A stretch of DNA of 64,000 bases from a virus. The stretch is from positions 43,054 through 107,053 of IMG/VR virus record IMGVR_UViG_3300036790_000500; one strand, written 5' to 3'. The notes under the pieces are model-generated. The model did no database searches and was not told the origin of the DNA. It worked only from the letters and a program-made list of their open reading frames with translations. The translations under genes and the position numbers were made by a program. Below are positions 1 through 7,702 of this stretch, piece after piece; positions within the stretch are counted from its first letter, which is position 1, and each line of letters opens with the position of its first letter.

Positions 1-111
1 TCCCTTAGTGAGATGGAGGAGATGGTGCGAACGTTCCTTGCAACGCCGTTCGGTGAGGGTCGTCATGCCGCTCGCGTGGATAAGGTTTGGCGGCTGGAGC
101 GTCGTCCGTGA
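1..111 (+). CDS. Ribose-5-phosphate isomerase B-like protein, C-terminal fragment
   Basis: The window opens inside this reading frame; only the last 36 residues are present. They contain a TPFGEGRHAARVDK stretch that matches the conserved C-terminal end of RpiB/LacA-family sugar-phosphate isomerases (typically TpFegGRHxrRvxKI). RpiB interconverts ribose 5-phosphate and ribulose 5-phosphate; relatives act on other aldose/ketose phosphates. The stop codon TGA (109-111) overlaps the GTG start of the next gene in a GTGA junction, so the two are probably translationally coupled. Its position at the head of a sugar kinase and transaldolase cassette supports the call. The catalytic residues lie outside the window, so substrate cannot be judged. 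Confidence 0.6.
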   Translation, partial: SLSEMEEMVRTFLATPFGEGRHAARVDKVWRLERRP

Positions 112-995
112 GACTCACCGTCATCGGCGACGCCATCGAGGACGAGGTCGTTGACCTCGAGGTCCTGCATGAGGGAGCCGAGGGCCAACCCACGTATCGA
201 GAGGTTCGTCGACGTCTCATGGCCGGTGGGGCCGCGAACGTTGCTAAGCACTGCGCTCGTCTCGGGGCCCATGTTTACCTCGTTCACAGCGGAAAGCCGG
301 AGACGTTCAAGGACGACCTCACGCTGCGAGAGTCGCTGCAAATCATGCAAAACTACGAGGTCGGTCAGGGGTCGGGTCCCCGTGCCGTCATTCGCAAGAC
401 GCGGTATTATTGCGGTGACAGGAAGGTGTTGAAGGTCAACCATCCACCCGAGTGCGAGACGCAGGGGCCCGATGTCACCAGTCAAATGTTGCTCTATGGA
501 CACACTGATGCCGTGCTTGCCTGTGACAACGGTCACGGCTTCTTTAACCAAGAGAATGCCCAAGAATTGGTCCGCCTGTGTGACCGCCGAAGCATTCCTT
601 TGTTTGTAGACTGTCAGGCATCCAGCGGGAGTCCATGCTTCGAGCGATGGTTTGGAGCCAACTCTGTCTTCGTTAACAAGGATGAGGCGGAGCACCTCGG
701 GGCGGCGTGCTCTCGGTTTGAGAACGTTCACTATAAGTGCGGTTTTGCCGGTTCACGCCTCGTCAACCGGAGTACCCCTCCATATGTTCGCGAAGTATGC
801 GGCGGATACTCGGTCAAGGTCGTTGATGCAGTCGGGGCCGGCGACGCCTACATGGCCGCCTGGGCTGTCCATGGAAACCTGAACCTCGCTAACGCCTGGG
901 CGGCCCTCTCCTGTAAGCGAAGGGGAACCGAGTTGCCGGAACTCTCTGAGATTGGAGAAATAGATGCGTCTCTTGCTCGATACGGCGAACCTTGA
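108..995 (+). CDS. PfkB-family sugar (phosphate) kinase
   Basis: A 295-residue ribokinase-fold protein. The N-terminus (RLTVIGDAIEDEV) is the first beta strand of PfkB kinases, followed by a GGAANVAKHCARLGA segment that corresponds to the sugar-binding glycine motif. Near the C-terminus DAVGAGDAYMAA is the PfkB signature with the anion hole and catalytic Asp (GAGD). The closest functional group by eye is the RfaE1/HldA heptose-kinase-like branch, as for the second kinase at 6071. I chose GTG at 108 because it gives the GTGA overlap with the upstream gene and has a GGAG about 10 bases upstream; a TTG at 87 in the same frame is possible. The sugar substrate is inferred from context only. Confidence 0.8.
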   Translation: MRLTVIGDAIEDEVVDLEVLHEGAEGQPTYREVRRRLMAGGAANVAKHCARLGAHVYLVHSGKPETFKDDLTLRESLQIMQNYEVGQGSGPRAVIRKTRYYCGDRKVLKVNHPPECETQGPDVTSQMLLYGHTDAVLACDNGHGFFNQENAQELVRLCDRRSIPLFVDCQASSGSPCFERWFGANSVFVNKDEAEHLGAACSRFENVHYKCGFAGSRLVNRSTPPYVREVCGGYSVKVVDAVGAGDAYMAAWAVHGNLNLANAWAALSCKRRGTELPELSEIGEIDASLARYGEP

Positions 996-1629
996 TGACG
1001 TCAAGCGCTTTGCACAGAATGATGCCATAGCCGGCGTTACCACTAACCCGTCCCTTGTCGCGAGGGAGCAACGGGCCAACTACTTCTCACTCCTGCGTTC
1101 AATCGCTGACGTATTGGGACCGTCTCCGCATCTGAGTGTCGAGGTCATTACCCTTGACCCGGACATAATGTTAAAGCAGGCGGACAGCCTCCATGAACTC
1201 ATTCCTTGTGCGGCAATCAAGGTCCCAGTCCTCCCTGAAACGCTTCGGGTCATCACTCGTTTGCATGACATGAAGATAGCCGTGAATGCGACCGCCTGCT
1301 TCACAGCGCTTCAGGCAAAGATTGCTGAGGATGCGGGTGCGGACTTCGTCTCGTTTTTCTTCAATCGAATGATAGATGCAAAAAGCGGGCAGAGTAATCC
1401 ACGTGAGCACGCTCTCGCTGAGATTTCGACATACAAGCATCGCTTCTGTAGACAGGCCAAGGTCATTTGCGGTAGCATCAGAGAGCCGCTCGACATTCAG
1501 GACTGCTGGGCAAACGGTGCAGACTTCGTGACGGCATCGGCCAAGGTTATCGACCGCGCCGTCACACACGTGAAGACGACCGAGAGCGTGCAGCAGTTTC
1601 AGAAGGACATCGAAGCATGGCTCGCATAA
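964..1629 (+). CDS. talC: TalC-type transaldolase / fructose-6-phosphate aldolase
   Basis: A 221-residue protein of the small transaldolase (TalC/FSA) group, a TIM-barrel class I aldolase. The start MRLLLDTANLDDVKRF and GVTTNPSLVAREQ are the family's N-terminal signatures. The Schiff-base lysine should be the Lys of AIKVPVL. Length matches the family (about 215-220). VICGSIREPLDIQDCWANGADFVTAS corresponds to the conserved late strand that reads ASxR in most members; here it reads GSIR. The segment SFFFNRMID replaces the usual SPFxGRxxD, an unusual active-site-loop change. Transaldolases move a dihydroxyacetone unit and can form sedoheptulose 7-phosphate, which would link RpiB and the heptose-type genes here. 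It overlaps the kinase gene by 32 bases. Transaldolase genes are known auxiliary genes of T4-like cyanophages. Confidence 0.82.
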   Translation: MRLLLDTANLDDVKRFAQNDAIAGVTTNPSLVAREQRANYFSLLRSIADVLGPSPHLSVEVITLDPDIMLKQADSLHELIPCAAIKVPVLPETLRVITRLHDMKIAVNATACFTALQAKIAEDAGADFVSFFFNRMIDAKSGQSNPREHALAEISTYKHRFCRQAKVICGSIREPLDIQDCWANGADFVTASAKVIDRAVTHVKTTESVQQFQKDIEAWLA

Positions 1630-1997
1630 GCAAGAGGACGCTGGCAGAGCGTCATATCCAGGCCCGCGGATGGGGCCGAGAGCATTGGATTGAGAACCTT
1701 CCAGAGTATTGCGGGAAGATACTCGTGATTGACCCGGGAAAGCGCGGCTCATTTCACTTCCATCAAAACAAGATGGAAACGATGCTGGTTATTAAGGGAG
1801 CAATGCGGCTCAGGCTGCTCGACACCGACACGGCAGAGGAGTACTTTCAGGTGCTTATAGAGAACGAAAGCATTCTGCTTAAGCCAGGCCAACCCCATCA
1901 GATAATCAACGATTACAGTGACGAGGAGTTGGTGGTCATCGAGTTCAGCACCATCCATGAGGAGACCGACAGTAAACGCATTCAGAAGGGGGACTGA
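1617..1997 (+). CDS. Small cupin-domain protein (mannose-6-phosphate isomerase type II-like)
   Basis: A 126-residue single-domain cupin. GSFHFHQNKMETMLVIKGAMRLRLLD is the first cupin motif: H-x-H followed by Glu supplies metal ligands. KPGQPHQIINDYSDEELVVIEFST is the second motif with its His. The fold is that of the C-terminal half of type II mannose-6-phosphate isomerase/GMP and of small sugar-phosphate isomerases or epimerases. The start ATG overlaps the end of the transaldolase gene by 13 bases. In this operon it most likely isomerises or binds a sugar phosphate, but the exact reaction cannot be read from the sequence. Confidence 0.72.
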   Translation: MARISKRTLAERHIQARGWGREHWIENLPEYCGKILVIDPGKRGSFHFHQNKMETMLVIKGAMRLRLLDTDTAEEYFQVLIENESILLKPGQPHQIINDYSDEELVVIEFSTIHEETDSKRIQKGD

Positions 1998-2000
1998 GGA

Positions 2001-2924
2001 ATGCGTTTCAATATGGTGGGAGCCTTTCTTCGCAACTTCCCGTTTGGGACGGAAATCGCCTTCGCGAAGGGCCTCGAGCGCCGCGGCCACACGGTCCATC
2101 GCATCGACCCGGGATATCCGAACCAGGTCTGGGACGATGACGCCGACGCCACGATAGTCTTCAAGTGGATTGACCTCGGTCTGAAAGACGTCTACGAGCG
2201 GCTCGAACGCTGTGCCGGTCTGAAGGTCGTCTACCAGCCCGACGACGCCAGGTTTCCACACATCAAGGAGATGATAAGGGGGATGCGTGGCTTCTGTACG
2301 CACCTGCTGTCGTTCGATGACTACGGCGCGGAATACGCGTTGACCGTCGGATACCTCGATGCGGAGACGCTGCGAGTGACCGCCGATGATGAACTGTACT
2401 GTCCCGACTCGAATGTGGAGCGGGACATCGACGTTTCGTTCGTGGGTAGCCTGACCGCTGGCCCGAACCACGCCTCCCGCATGGAGATGTGTCGCCTGGT
2501 ACAGGCCTGGGCGAACGCTAACGGTAAGACCACGTGGTTCGGGGAGACGTACTTCAGCGTTCCCGGCTACCCCTCTCCACTCGACATCTACAGGCGCTCC
2601 AAGGTCGTTCTTAATCATGCGACGGACGTTGGTCAGCCGTTCGGATGGGGGCACGGTTTTCAGTGCAGACACTTTGAGGTGGGGATGGCCGGAGTGTTCC
2701 TGCTCTCGAACATGGTGTATGGGGAACGGTTTGAACTGCTCCATACCCAGTATGGAAACGAGACCCAGTTAATCAACAAGTTGGAAACATACCTCGGCAC
2801 CGGTGGAGGGGTTCTCTTTGACCGAGAGGTCCTCGCAGGCTTCCATCGCAATAACATTCTTCGTGAACACATGCCGGAGCATCGCGCTGACCAGATAGTG
2901 AGTTTCGTCAAGAGGAACACGTGA
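2001..2924 (+). CDS. Glycosyltransferase, CgeB/GT-B-like
   Basis: A 307-residue protein that begins MRFNMVGAFLRNFPFGTEIAFAKGLERRGH, a typical GT-B Rossmann start with a glycine-rich loop. ERDIDVSFVGS and YRRSKVVLNHATDVGQPFGWGHGFQCRHFEVGMAGVFLLS resemble the core of CgeB-like glycosyltransferases, in which the C-terminal half binds the nucleotide sugar. The stop overlaps the next gene in a GTGA junction. With a second glycosyltransferase two genes downstream and nucleotide-sugar genes beyond, it probably transfers a phage-made sugar to a host envelope glycan, a virion protein or modified DNA. The acceptor cannot be told from sequence. Confidence 0.65.
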   Translation: MRFNMVGAFLRNFPFGTEIAFAKGLERRGHTVHRIDPGYPNQVWDDDADATIVFKWIDLGLKDVYERLERCAGLKVVYQPDDARFPHIKEMIRGMRGFCTHLLSFDDYGAEYALTVGYLDAETLRVTADDELYCPDSNVERDIDVSFVGSLTAGPNHASRMEMCRLVQAWANANGKTTWFGETYFSVPGYPSPLDIYRRSKVVLNHATDVGQPFGWGHGFQCRHFEVGMAGVFLLSNMVYGERFELLHTQYGNETQLINKLETYLGTGGGVLFDREVLAGFHRNNILREHMPEHRADQIVSFVKRNT

Positions 2925-3553
2925 GGAACATCGCAGACACTGGGGTTGGTTGTAAACTGAATCTCGGTTGCGGGGACGACGTGCGAGAGGGACACGTTAA
3001 CGTCGACTTTAGGCAGACCCATCCGAACGTCATCATCGCCGACCTCTCCAGGTTTCCCTGGCCGTTCGCTGATGCTTGCGCCTCACAGGTCCTGATGCTG
3101 GACTTTCTTGAGCATTTCCCATGGGCCCAGACGGCGCAGATACTACTTGAGTGCTATCGGGTGCTTGAGCCGAGTGGGGTCGTGGTGGTCCAGGTCCCGG
3201 ACGCCCTTCATACGACCCGGGCCCTGACGCAACGGGGGCACTACCGCTGCAACCGATGTGGCGCGGGGTTCCATGACGGCGAGGTCACGGGCACACGACC
3301 TGGGTGCCCTGGGTGTGGACAGACCAGGGACGAGGTCTCCGAGGTCGCCATGCGAAGGTTCTACGGCGGTCAGGACTACCCGGGAAACTGGCATCAGACC
3401 TGTTTCACGGAGCAGATGTTGAGGTCGAAGGCCAAGGCCGCAGGCCTGGAGCAAATCGAGCGTGGAACACACGACGCTAAGGCCGGCGACGACGAACATT
3501 ACTGGGCGAACTGGACGCTGCACATGACGTTCAGGAAGGGTGACTTGTGGTAG
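2921..3553 (+). CDS. SAM-dependent methyltransferase with inserted zinc ribbon
   Basis: A 210-residue class I methyltransferase. LNLGCGDDVREGHVNVD is motif I (SAM-binding GxG) with the acidic residue at the end of strand 2. LDFLEHFPWAQTAQILLECYRVLEPSGVVVVQVPD covers motifs IV to VI. After the core, CNRCG and CPGCG form a CxxC...CxxC zinc ribbon inserted before the last helix and strand. The gene starts with GTG in a GTGA overlap and ends 7 bases inside the next glycosyltransferase gene. Placement between two glycosyltransferases suggests O-methylation of a sugar or capping of a glycan. Confidence 0.72.
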   Translation: MRNIADTGVGCKLNLGCGDDVREGHVNVDFRQTHPNVIIADLSRFPWPFADACASQVLMLDFLEHFPWAQTAQILLECYRVLEPSGVVVVQVPDALHTTRALTQRGHYRCNRCGAGFHDGEVTGTRPGCPGCGQTRDEVSEVAMRRFYGGQDYPGNWHQTCFTEQMLRSKAKAAGLEQIERGTHDAKAGDDEHYWANWTLHMTFRKGDLW

Positions 3554-4617
3554 AAGACCGCTCCCGAAACCTCCGCGTCGCCTTCGTCGGTCAGTCCCGC
3601 TCCCCTAACGACATGCCTGAGGGGTATTGGCCAACGTTCTTGAAGTTCCATATGGAACTCCCGTATTACTTTGCCATGAACGCTCCGATGGACGTGACCG
3701 TCACCACGACGGAGCCGGTCACGCACGAGTTCGAGAGCAATCTAGGCTCACTTCGCTGCATCACTGAGGATGAGTTCTGTGACAATCCGCAGACCGGGAT
3801 GAACTACGACGTCGTCGTGCACTGGCGGAAGTGGTTCGAGTCCCTGTACTGCATGGGCGGACGGAACGTCATCCTCTCCCAGGACCACTCGTACTCCCGT
3901 GACTGGTTGGAGACGGCCAAGGACGCCTATGTCGATGGCCTACTCGACGGCGTCCTGGTCTTCCCGACTTGGCATCGACGCAACACGGAACGCGAACTGA
4001 CCGGGGTCCTGCCCTCCAGCCGCCTCTACGAGGGTCTGACCTTCGGCGTGGACACCTCTGTCTATTACCCCATGGAGAAGGACCCCTTCCATCTCCTGTG
4101 GGCCTCCGACCCCGGCAGGGGCCTCGATGACTTCATCAACCCGTTCCTAAGGCTCTGGCAGCGCGACCGCCGGTTCCGCCTGACGGTGACCTATCCGGAC
4201 TACGTGAGGCCCGAGGCAGTCGCTCGGTTCTCAAGTTTTCTATCGCATCCGGCCGTTAGCCATCGGCCGAGACTACGCAACGGCCCTGAACTCTGGAACC
4301 TCTTCAACTCGGCCGGCTTCCTGCCGTATTCCTCCAATTTTCCAGAGCCGTCGAGCCGTTGCCATCGCCAGGCCATGGCCGCCGGCTGCTGCGTGCTCTA
4401 TCCCCCGAACATGGGAACGCCGTCCGAGACCATCGAGAGCGGTTTGACGGGAGTAATCGAGAGTCCTCGGCTCTGGTCTGACGTGATACCTACGCTTGTG
4501 AAAACCGGACAGTGGGAGGAACTCGGGCATAACGCTCGCGTGTTCGCTCACTCCGAGAGGTGGGCGGTCCAGGCCCAGCGTTTCTACGACTTCTTCTCCA
4601 GGGGACTCCAGCAGTGA
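3547..4617 (+). CDS. Glycosyltransferase, GT-B fold (group 1/CgeB-like)
   Basis: A 356-residue protein starting at GTG. The C-terminal half holds the recognisable part: HLLWASDPGRGLDDFINPF, followed by EPSSRCHRQAMAAGCCVLYP and GTPSETIESGLTGVI. This is the donor-binding alpha/beta/alpha pattern of GT4 and CgeB-like enzymes (E...AMA.G...v...n.G..E.i..g..G.). A KWFESLYCMGGRNVILSQDHSYS segment lies in the N-terminal acceptor domain. It overlaps both neighbours and so belongs to the same transcription unit. Donor and acceptor are unknown; the nucleotide-sugar enzymes downstream may supply the donor. Confidence 0.68.
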   Translation: MVEDRSRNLRVAFVGQSRSPNDMPEGYWPTFLKFHMELPYYFAMNAPMDVTVTTTEPVTHEFESNLGSLRCITEDEFCDNPQTGMNYDVVVHWRKWFESLYCMGGRNVILSQDHSYSRDWLETAKDAYVDGLLDGVLVFPTWHRRNTERELTGVLPSSRLYEGLTFGVDTSVYYPMEKDPFHLLWASDPGRGLDDFINPFLRLWQRDRRFRLTVTYPDYVRPEAVARFSSFLSHPAVSHRPRLRNGPELWNLFNSAGFLPYSSNFPEPSSRCHRQAMAAGCCVLYPPNMGTPSETIESGLTGVIESPRLWSDVIPTLVKTGQWEELGHNARVFAHSERWAVQAQRFYDFFSRGLQQ

Positions 4618-5603
4618 TTGACATCCAAGCCGAGGACTTCGTCCAGGCATTCGACATGACCCAGGCCACGGTCGGCCAGGTCGGTTACGGCTTCATTGGA
4701 AACGCAGTCGTTGAGTTGTTTCGACCGCACTGTCAAGTTGCGGTTTACGACAAGGCCGGCTACGGGGGCAAGGAGCGTCCACCCAATGTCACGCTTTGCG
4801 AGGACCTCGACGGCGTCGTGGCTAACGCTGAGGTCGTCTTCGTGGCCGTTCCGACCCCGATGAAGCCGTCGGGTGAGTGTCACACGGGCATCGTCGAAGC
4901 GGTGCTTCAAGACATCCAGAACTCCGCCGTTCGCATCGGTCGGGATGTGATGTCGTTCATCGTGGTCATCAAGAGCACGATGCCACCGGGCTTCACGGCG
5001 CGGATGCAGGAGAGGTACGCGCTCCGCATCCTCTTCTCTCCCGAGTTCCTGACGGAGGCGAACGCGGTCCAGGACTTTAAGAAGGCCAATCGCGTGATTC
5101 TCGGCGGTGAGGTAGAGGACGCTCGGGTCGTCTTCAAGTACTTCGAGGGAGTGTGGCCGGACCGCCAGCCGAACACTTGGATAAACGGCGAGGGAGGCCA
5201 CCCAGACGGACCGGTACAGGTCATTCAATGCGACAGCACCGAGGCCGAGATGGTCAAGTTGTCGACTAACGTTCACCTGACGGCAAGGGTAATGGTCTCC
5301 AACGAACTCTATCAAATCTGTCAGAAACTGGGAATCGACTACGACACCGTGCGACTGCTCACGCAACTTGACCGTCGCATCGGTCTCAGCCACATGAATG
5401 TGCCGGGTCCGGACGGTTCCCTGGGGTTCGGAGGCCATTGCTTCTGGAAAGACACACAGAGCCTTAAGTTCATTACGGAAAATCTGGGGACTCTCGGTCT
5501 ATCTGGTCGCTCTATCTTTCACACTCTCGTTGAGAGAAATCTTGAAATTCGTGAAGACCGTGACTGGGAAAAGCAACCCGGCAGGGCGGTCATCAATGAG
5601 TGA
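4614..5603 (+). CDS. UDP-glucose/NDP-sugar 6-dehydrogenase-like protein
   Basis: About 329 residues. GQVGYGFIGNAVVELF is the N-terminal NAD-binding Rossmann loop. VPTPMKPSGECHTGIV and SPEFLTEANAVQDFKKANRVILGG are UDP-glucose dehydrogenase family motifs. AEMVKLSTNVHLTARVMVSNEL contains the conserved Lys/Asn pair, and GFGGHCFWKD carries the catalytic Cys. The enzyme oxidises C6 of an NDP-hexose to the carboxylate in two NAD-dependent steps. At about 330 residues it is shorter than the usual 390-450, so the C-terminal UDP-binding domain is reduced or absent. GTG at 4614 gives the GTGA overlap with the preceding gene; ATG at 4656 (MTQATVGQVGYG) is an alternative start. Confidence 0.8.
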   Translation: MIDIQAEDFVQAFDMTQATVGQVGYGFIGNAVVELFRPHCQVAVYDKAGYGGKERPPNVTLCEDLDGVVANAEVVFVAVPTPMKPSGECHTGIVEAVLQDIQNSAVRIGRDVMSFIVVIKSTMPPGFTARMQERYALRILFSPEFLTEANAVQDFKKANRVILGGEVEDARVVFKYFEGVWPDRQPNTWINGEGGHPDGPVQVIQCDSTEAEMVKLSTNVHLTARVMVSNELYQICQKLGIDYDTVRLLTQLDRRIGLSHMNVPGPDGSLGFGGHCFWKDTQSLKFITENLGTLGLSGRSIFHTLVERNLEIREDRDWEKQPGRAVINE

Positions 5604-6069
5604 GCGGTTTACGATTAACCTCGATGAACTCGAGTTCAACGGAGAGGCTGGGCTGCTGACCAACGTTCGTGGCCGCTGCATCGTGGCCAACGGCTGCTTC
5701 GACATCATCCATCCCGGTCATCTCTCTCTCCTCGCTAGCCTCGACACGCTGGCCTACCAGATGAAGTTGCGGCCCATCGTGGCCATGAACTCGGACGCTT
5801 CAGTTCGACGATTGAAGGGCGACGCCCGACCGATAGTCCCCCAGGAGAGCCGGTCCCTCCTCATCAACTCCCTGAAGTGGCCCCTGACGGTGGTCCTCTT
5901 TGACGAGGACACACCGCAACGGTTGATGGACGTGTTGCAGCCGGCCGCCGTTCTCAAGGGCTCCGAGTACCCGAAGGAAGCCGTGATACGATGGAGGGAC
6001 AGCCAGGTCGTCACGGTGGACATGGTCCCCGGGTGGTCGACCTCAAGGATAGTCGGCGATACGAGGTAA
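5596..6069 (+). CDS. RfaE2/HldE C-terminal-like nucleotidyltransferase
   Basis: A 157-residue single-domain cytidylyltransferase-like protein. VANGCFDIIHPGHLSLL contains the HxGH nucleotide-binding motif, VAMNSDASVRRLKG is the second conserved block, and WSTSRIV is the late ISTT-like motif. These are the hallmarks of RfaE domain II (HldC/HldE-C), which attaches AMP or another nucleotide to a heptose or glycerol phosphate. ATG 5596 lies 8 bases inside the dehydrogenase gene; longer in-frame starts would run into that gene and were not used. Together with the kinase that follows it reconstitutes the two halves of HldE as separate proteins. Confidence 0.82.
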   Translation: MSERFTINLDELEFNGEAGLLTNVRGRCIVANGCFDIIHPGHLSLLASLDTLAYQMKLRPIVAMNSDASVRRLKGDARPIVPQESRSLLINSLKWPLTVVLFDEDTPQRLMDVLQPAAVLKGSEYPKEAVIRWRDSQVVTVDMVPGWSTSRIVGDTR

Positions 6070-6070
6070 G

Positions 6071-7027
6071 TTGAAGAGGGTTCTGGTCATCGGGGACGTC
6101 ATCAAGGACGTCTACACCGACTGCGTTTTTAGAAAGATGTGTCCGGACGCGCCGACGGTCCCCGCGGCTCTCGTCGACCGAACTTCCTTCCGGCCCGGGG
6201 GTGCAGCGAACGTTGCCCTGAACATCGCCCAATTGGCACCCGGCGTCCACGTCGACCTAATCGGCGTCGTCGACGTGGACCTAAAGCGAACCATCGGAGC
6301 CATTTCTGAACAGATGGTTGCAATGGATTGGGCGGTCCTCGGGAGCCCCCTCGAGAAAAACCGTGTCTCCGTTGACGGTGAACTTCGGTTGCGTCTCGAC
6401 GACCAGGGAAAACTAAACCCCTGGTACGGCAGCCACATCGCCCTCAACCTGAGGGACTACCTCGGCTACGTCACTCCAGACCTCATAGTCTTGTCTGAGT
6501 ACGCCGGAGGGACGGTGGATGACCAATCCCTGGACCTTCTGCTTGAGCATCGCTCGAGGCTCCTGGTGGACACTAAGCGGACGGACCTATCGGTCTTCGC
6601 CGTGGGGGGCCAGTCCACCCTGCTTTGCAAACTGAACCATGAGGAGTGGATGAACGTCGTCAAGACCGATTCGACCCCTGAAGGCCACTTCAAGTACCTC
6701 GTCGTGACGGAGGGTCGAGCCGGGTCCGTCCTCCGTCGAATGGAGCGGTTGCTCGCGTCCCAGACAGGGGTCACCGTTGCCCGACACATCACCCATACGC
6801 TTCGAGTCTCGGCCGTCATGGCCGAGACGGTTGACGTCTGTGGCTGCGGGGACACGTACCTAGCCGGCATGGTCGCATCGCTCCTGGACAACGCGGACCC
6901 GTACACCGCCATGCAGTTCGGTGCCGCCGCCGCGGCCACCGTCGTCACGAAGCCTCGGGTCGCTGTGGCGGACCGCGCACTCACCCTGCAGATACTTGGA
7001 AGGACTCACGAAGATGAAACTCTCTAA
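6071..7027 (+). CDS. PfkB kinase, RfaE1/HldA-like (heptose 7-phosphate kinase type)
   Basis: A 318-residue ribokinase-fold enzyme starting at TTG with GAGG just upstream. RVLVIGDVIKDVYTDCVF and RPGGAANVALNIAQL are the N-terminal motifs shared with HldA/RfaE1; the C-terminal signature reads VDVCGCGDTYLAGM. The usual GAGD is GCGD, but the catalytic Asp is kept. In the HldA pathway the kinase makes heptose 1,7-bisphosphate, a phosphatase removes the 7-phosphate, and the nucleotidyltransferase encoded immediately upstream activates the product. No isomerase (GmhA) or phosphatase (GmhB) is seen in the window, so host enzymes or upstream genes must complete such a route. This is the second PfkB kinase in the cassette. 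Confidence 0.78.
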   Translation: MKRVLVIGDVIKDVYTDCVFRKMCPDAPTVPAALVDRTSFRPGGAANVALNIAQLAPGVHVDLIGVVDVDLKRTIGAISEQMVAMDWAVLGSPLEKNRVSVDGELRLRLDDQGKLNPWYGSHIALNLRDYLGYVTPDLIVLSEYAGGTVDDQSLDLLLEHRSRLLVDTKRTDLSVFAVGGQSTLLCKLNHEEWMNVVKTDSTPEGHFKYLVVTEGRAGSVLRRMERLLASQTGVTVARHITHTLRVSAVMAETVDVCGCGDTYLAGMVASLLDNADPYTAMQFGAAAAATVVTKPRVAVADRALTLQILGRTHEDETL

Positions 7028-7187
7028 CGAAGCCCTGGTGTCAATCATTGAGGCATTGCGTCTCGGTCTCACCGAAGGCGTGGACGTCTCCGAGTTGCTG
7101 AAGCGGCTCGACCTCGAACCAAACTCAGAGAACAGGCTCACACCAATAAAACCAGTGAATGAGGTTTTCACGCTGAAAACGGAGTGA
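7014..7187 (+). CDS. Small protein of unknown function (57 aa)
   Basis: A 57-residue ORF beginning with ATG inside the end of the kinase gene (14-base overlap) and ending in a GTGA junction with the zinc-ribbon gene. The first two thirds are predicted helical (NEALVSIIEALRLGLTEG, VSELLKRLDLEP). No catalytic motif is visible. Overlaps on both sides suggest a real coupled gene, but the function is unknown. Confidence 0.55.
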   Translation: MKLSNEALVSIIEALRLGLTEGVDVSELLKRLDLEPNSENRLTPIKPVNEVFTLKTE

Positions 7188-7390
7188 CCGTGGCTCGCTT
7201 TGATTACGAGTGTCAGAAGTGTAAGAGGGTCGTTGAGATTGAGCGGTCGGTCCATGACGAGTCTGACGTTCTTTGCTGCGAGCCCGACTGCGGTGCGATA
7301 CCGATGCTTCAACTGATTAGCAGGTCTACCTTCCACTTGAAGGGCCTCGGCTGGGCAGCCGAGGGATACTCGAAGAACGGAGTTGATTGA
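7184..7390 (+). CDS. FmdB-type zinc-ribbon protein
   Basis: A protein of about 66-68 residues. ARFDYECQKC near the start and the later Cys pairs (LCCEPDCG) match the FmdB/CxxC zinc-ribbon regulatory protein family, small proteins found in many large phages near late genes. Either GTG 7184 (GTGA overlap) or GTG 7190, which gives the typical MARFDYEC start, could be used; the second resembles the family better. Its nucleic-acid or protein partner is unknown. Confidence 0.65.
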   Translation: MTVARFDYECQKCKRVVEIERSVHDESDVLCCEPDCGAIPMLQLISRSTFHLKGLGWAAEGYSKNGVD

Positions 7391-7698
7391 TGATTCTGCT
7401 CGCTTGCTCCGTCGCATTGAACGTCGGCCTGGCTTTTCTCCTAGTTCGAATCGGTCGTCGACTACTGCAGTTCGATGAGGCCCTAGCGATTCTCACCGAG
7501 CCGATGCAGGACTACGCGGAGTACCTGAAGAAAGTGATGGACGCAGAGGGCGTGCTTCATGACAGTCCTGAGATTGTAGCCTTCCATAAGGCGAATCGAA
7601 ACGCACTGAAACTGATTGAGGGAGTCATCCAGGAGTCCTTCGCCGATAGGCCCAAGAAGCCGCGGCTGTCTAAGCTTCCCCGACCAGTCGTGAGGTGA
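7390..7698 (+). CDS. Small single-pass membrane protein
   Basis: 102 residues starting at ATG 7390 in a TGATG overlap with the zinc-ribbon gene. The N-terminus (ILLACSVALNVGLAFLLV) is a hydrophobic helix followed by positive residues, so it should be anchored N-out/C-in. The rest is a charged, helical cytoplasmic tail (FDEALAILTEPMQDYAEYLKKVMDAE) with a basic, Pro-rich end. No family recognised. It immediately precedes the late sigma factor gene. Confidence 0.6.
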   Translation: MILLACSVALNVGLAFLLVRIGRRLLQFDEALAILTEPMQDYAEYLKKVMDAEGVLHDSPEIVAFHKANRNALKLIEGVIQESFADRPKKPRLSKLPRPVVR

Positions 7699-7702
7699 CG
7701 CA

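Noticed and set aside
1749-2744. A 331-codon antisense frame opposite the cupin and glycosyltransferase genes
   Set aside because: No recognisable motif; sense genes overlap coherently with family matches.
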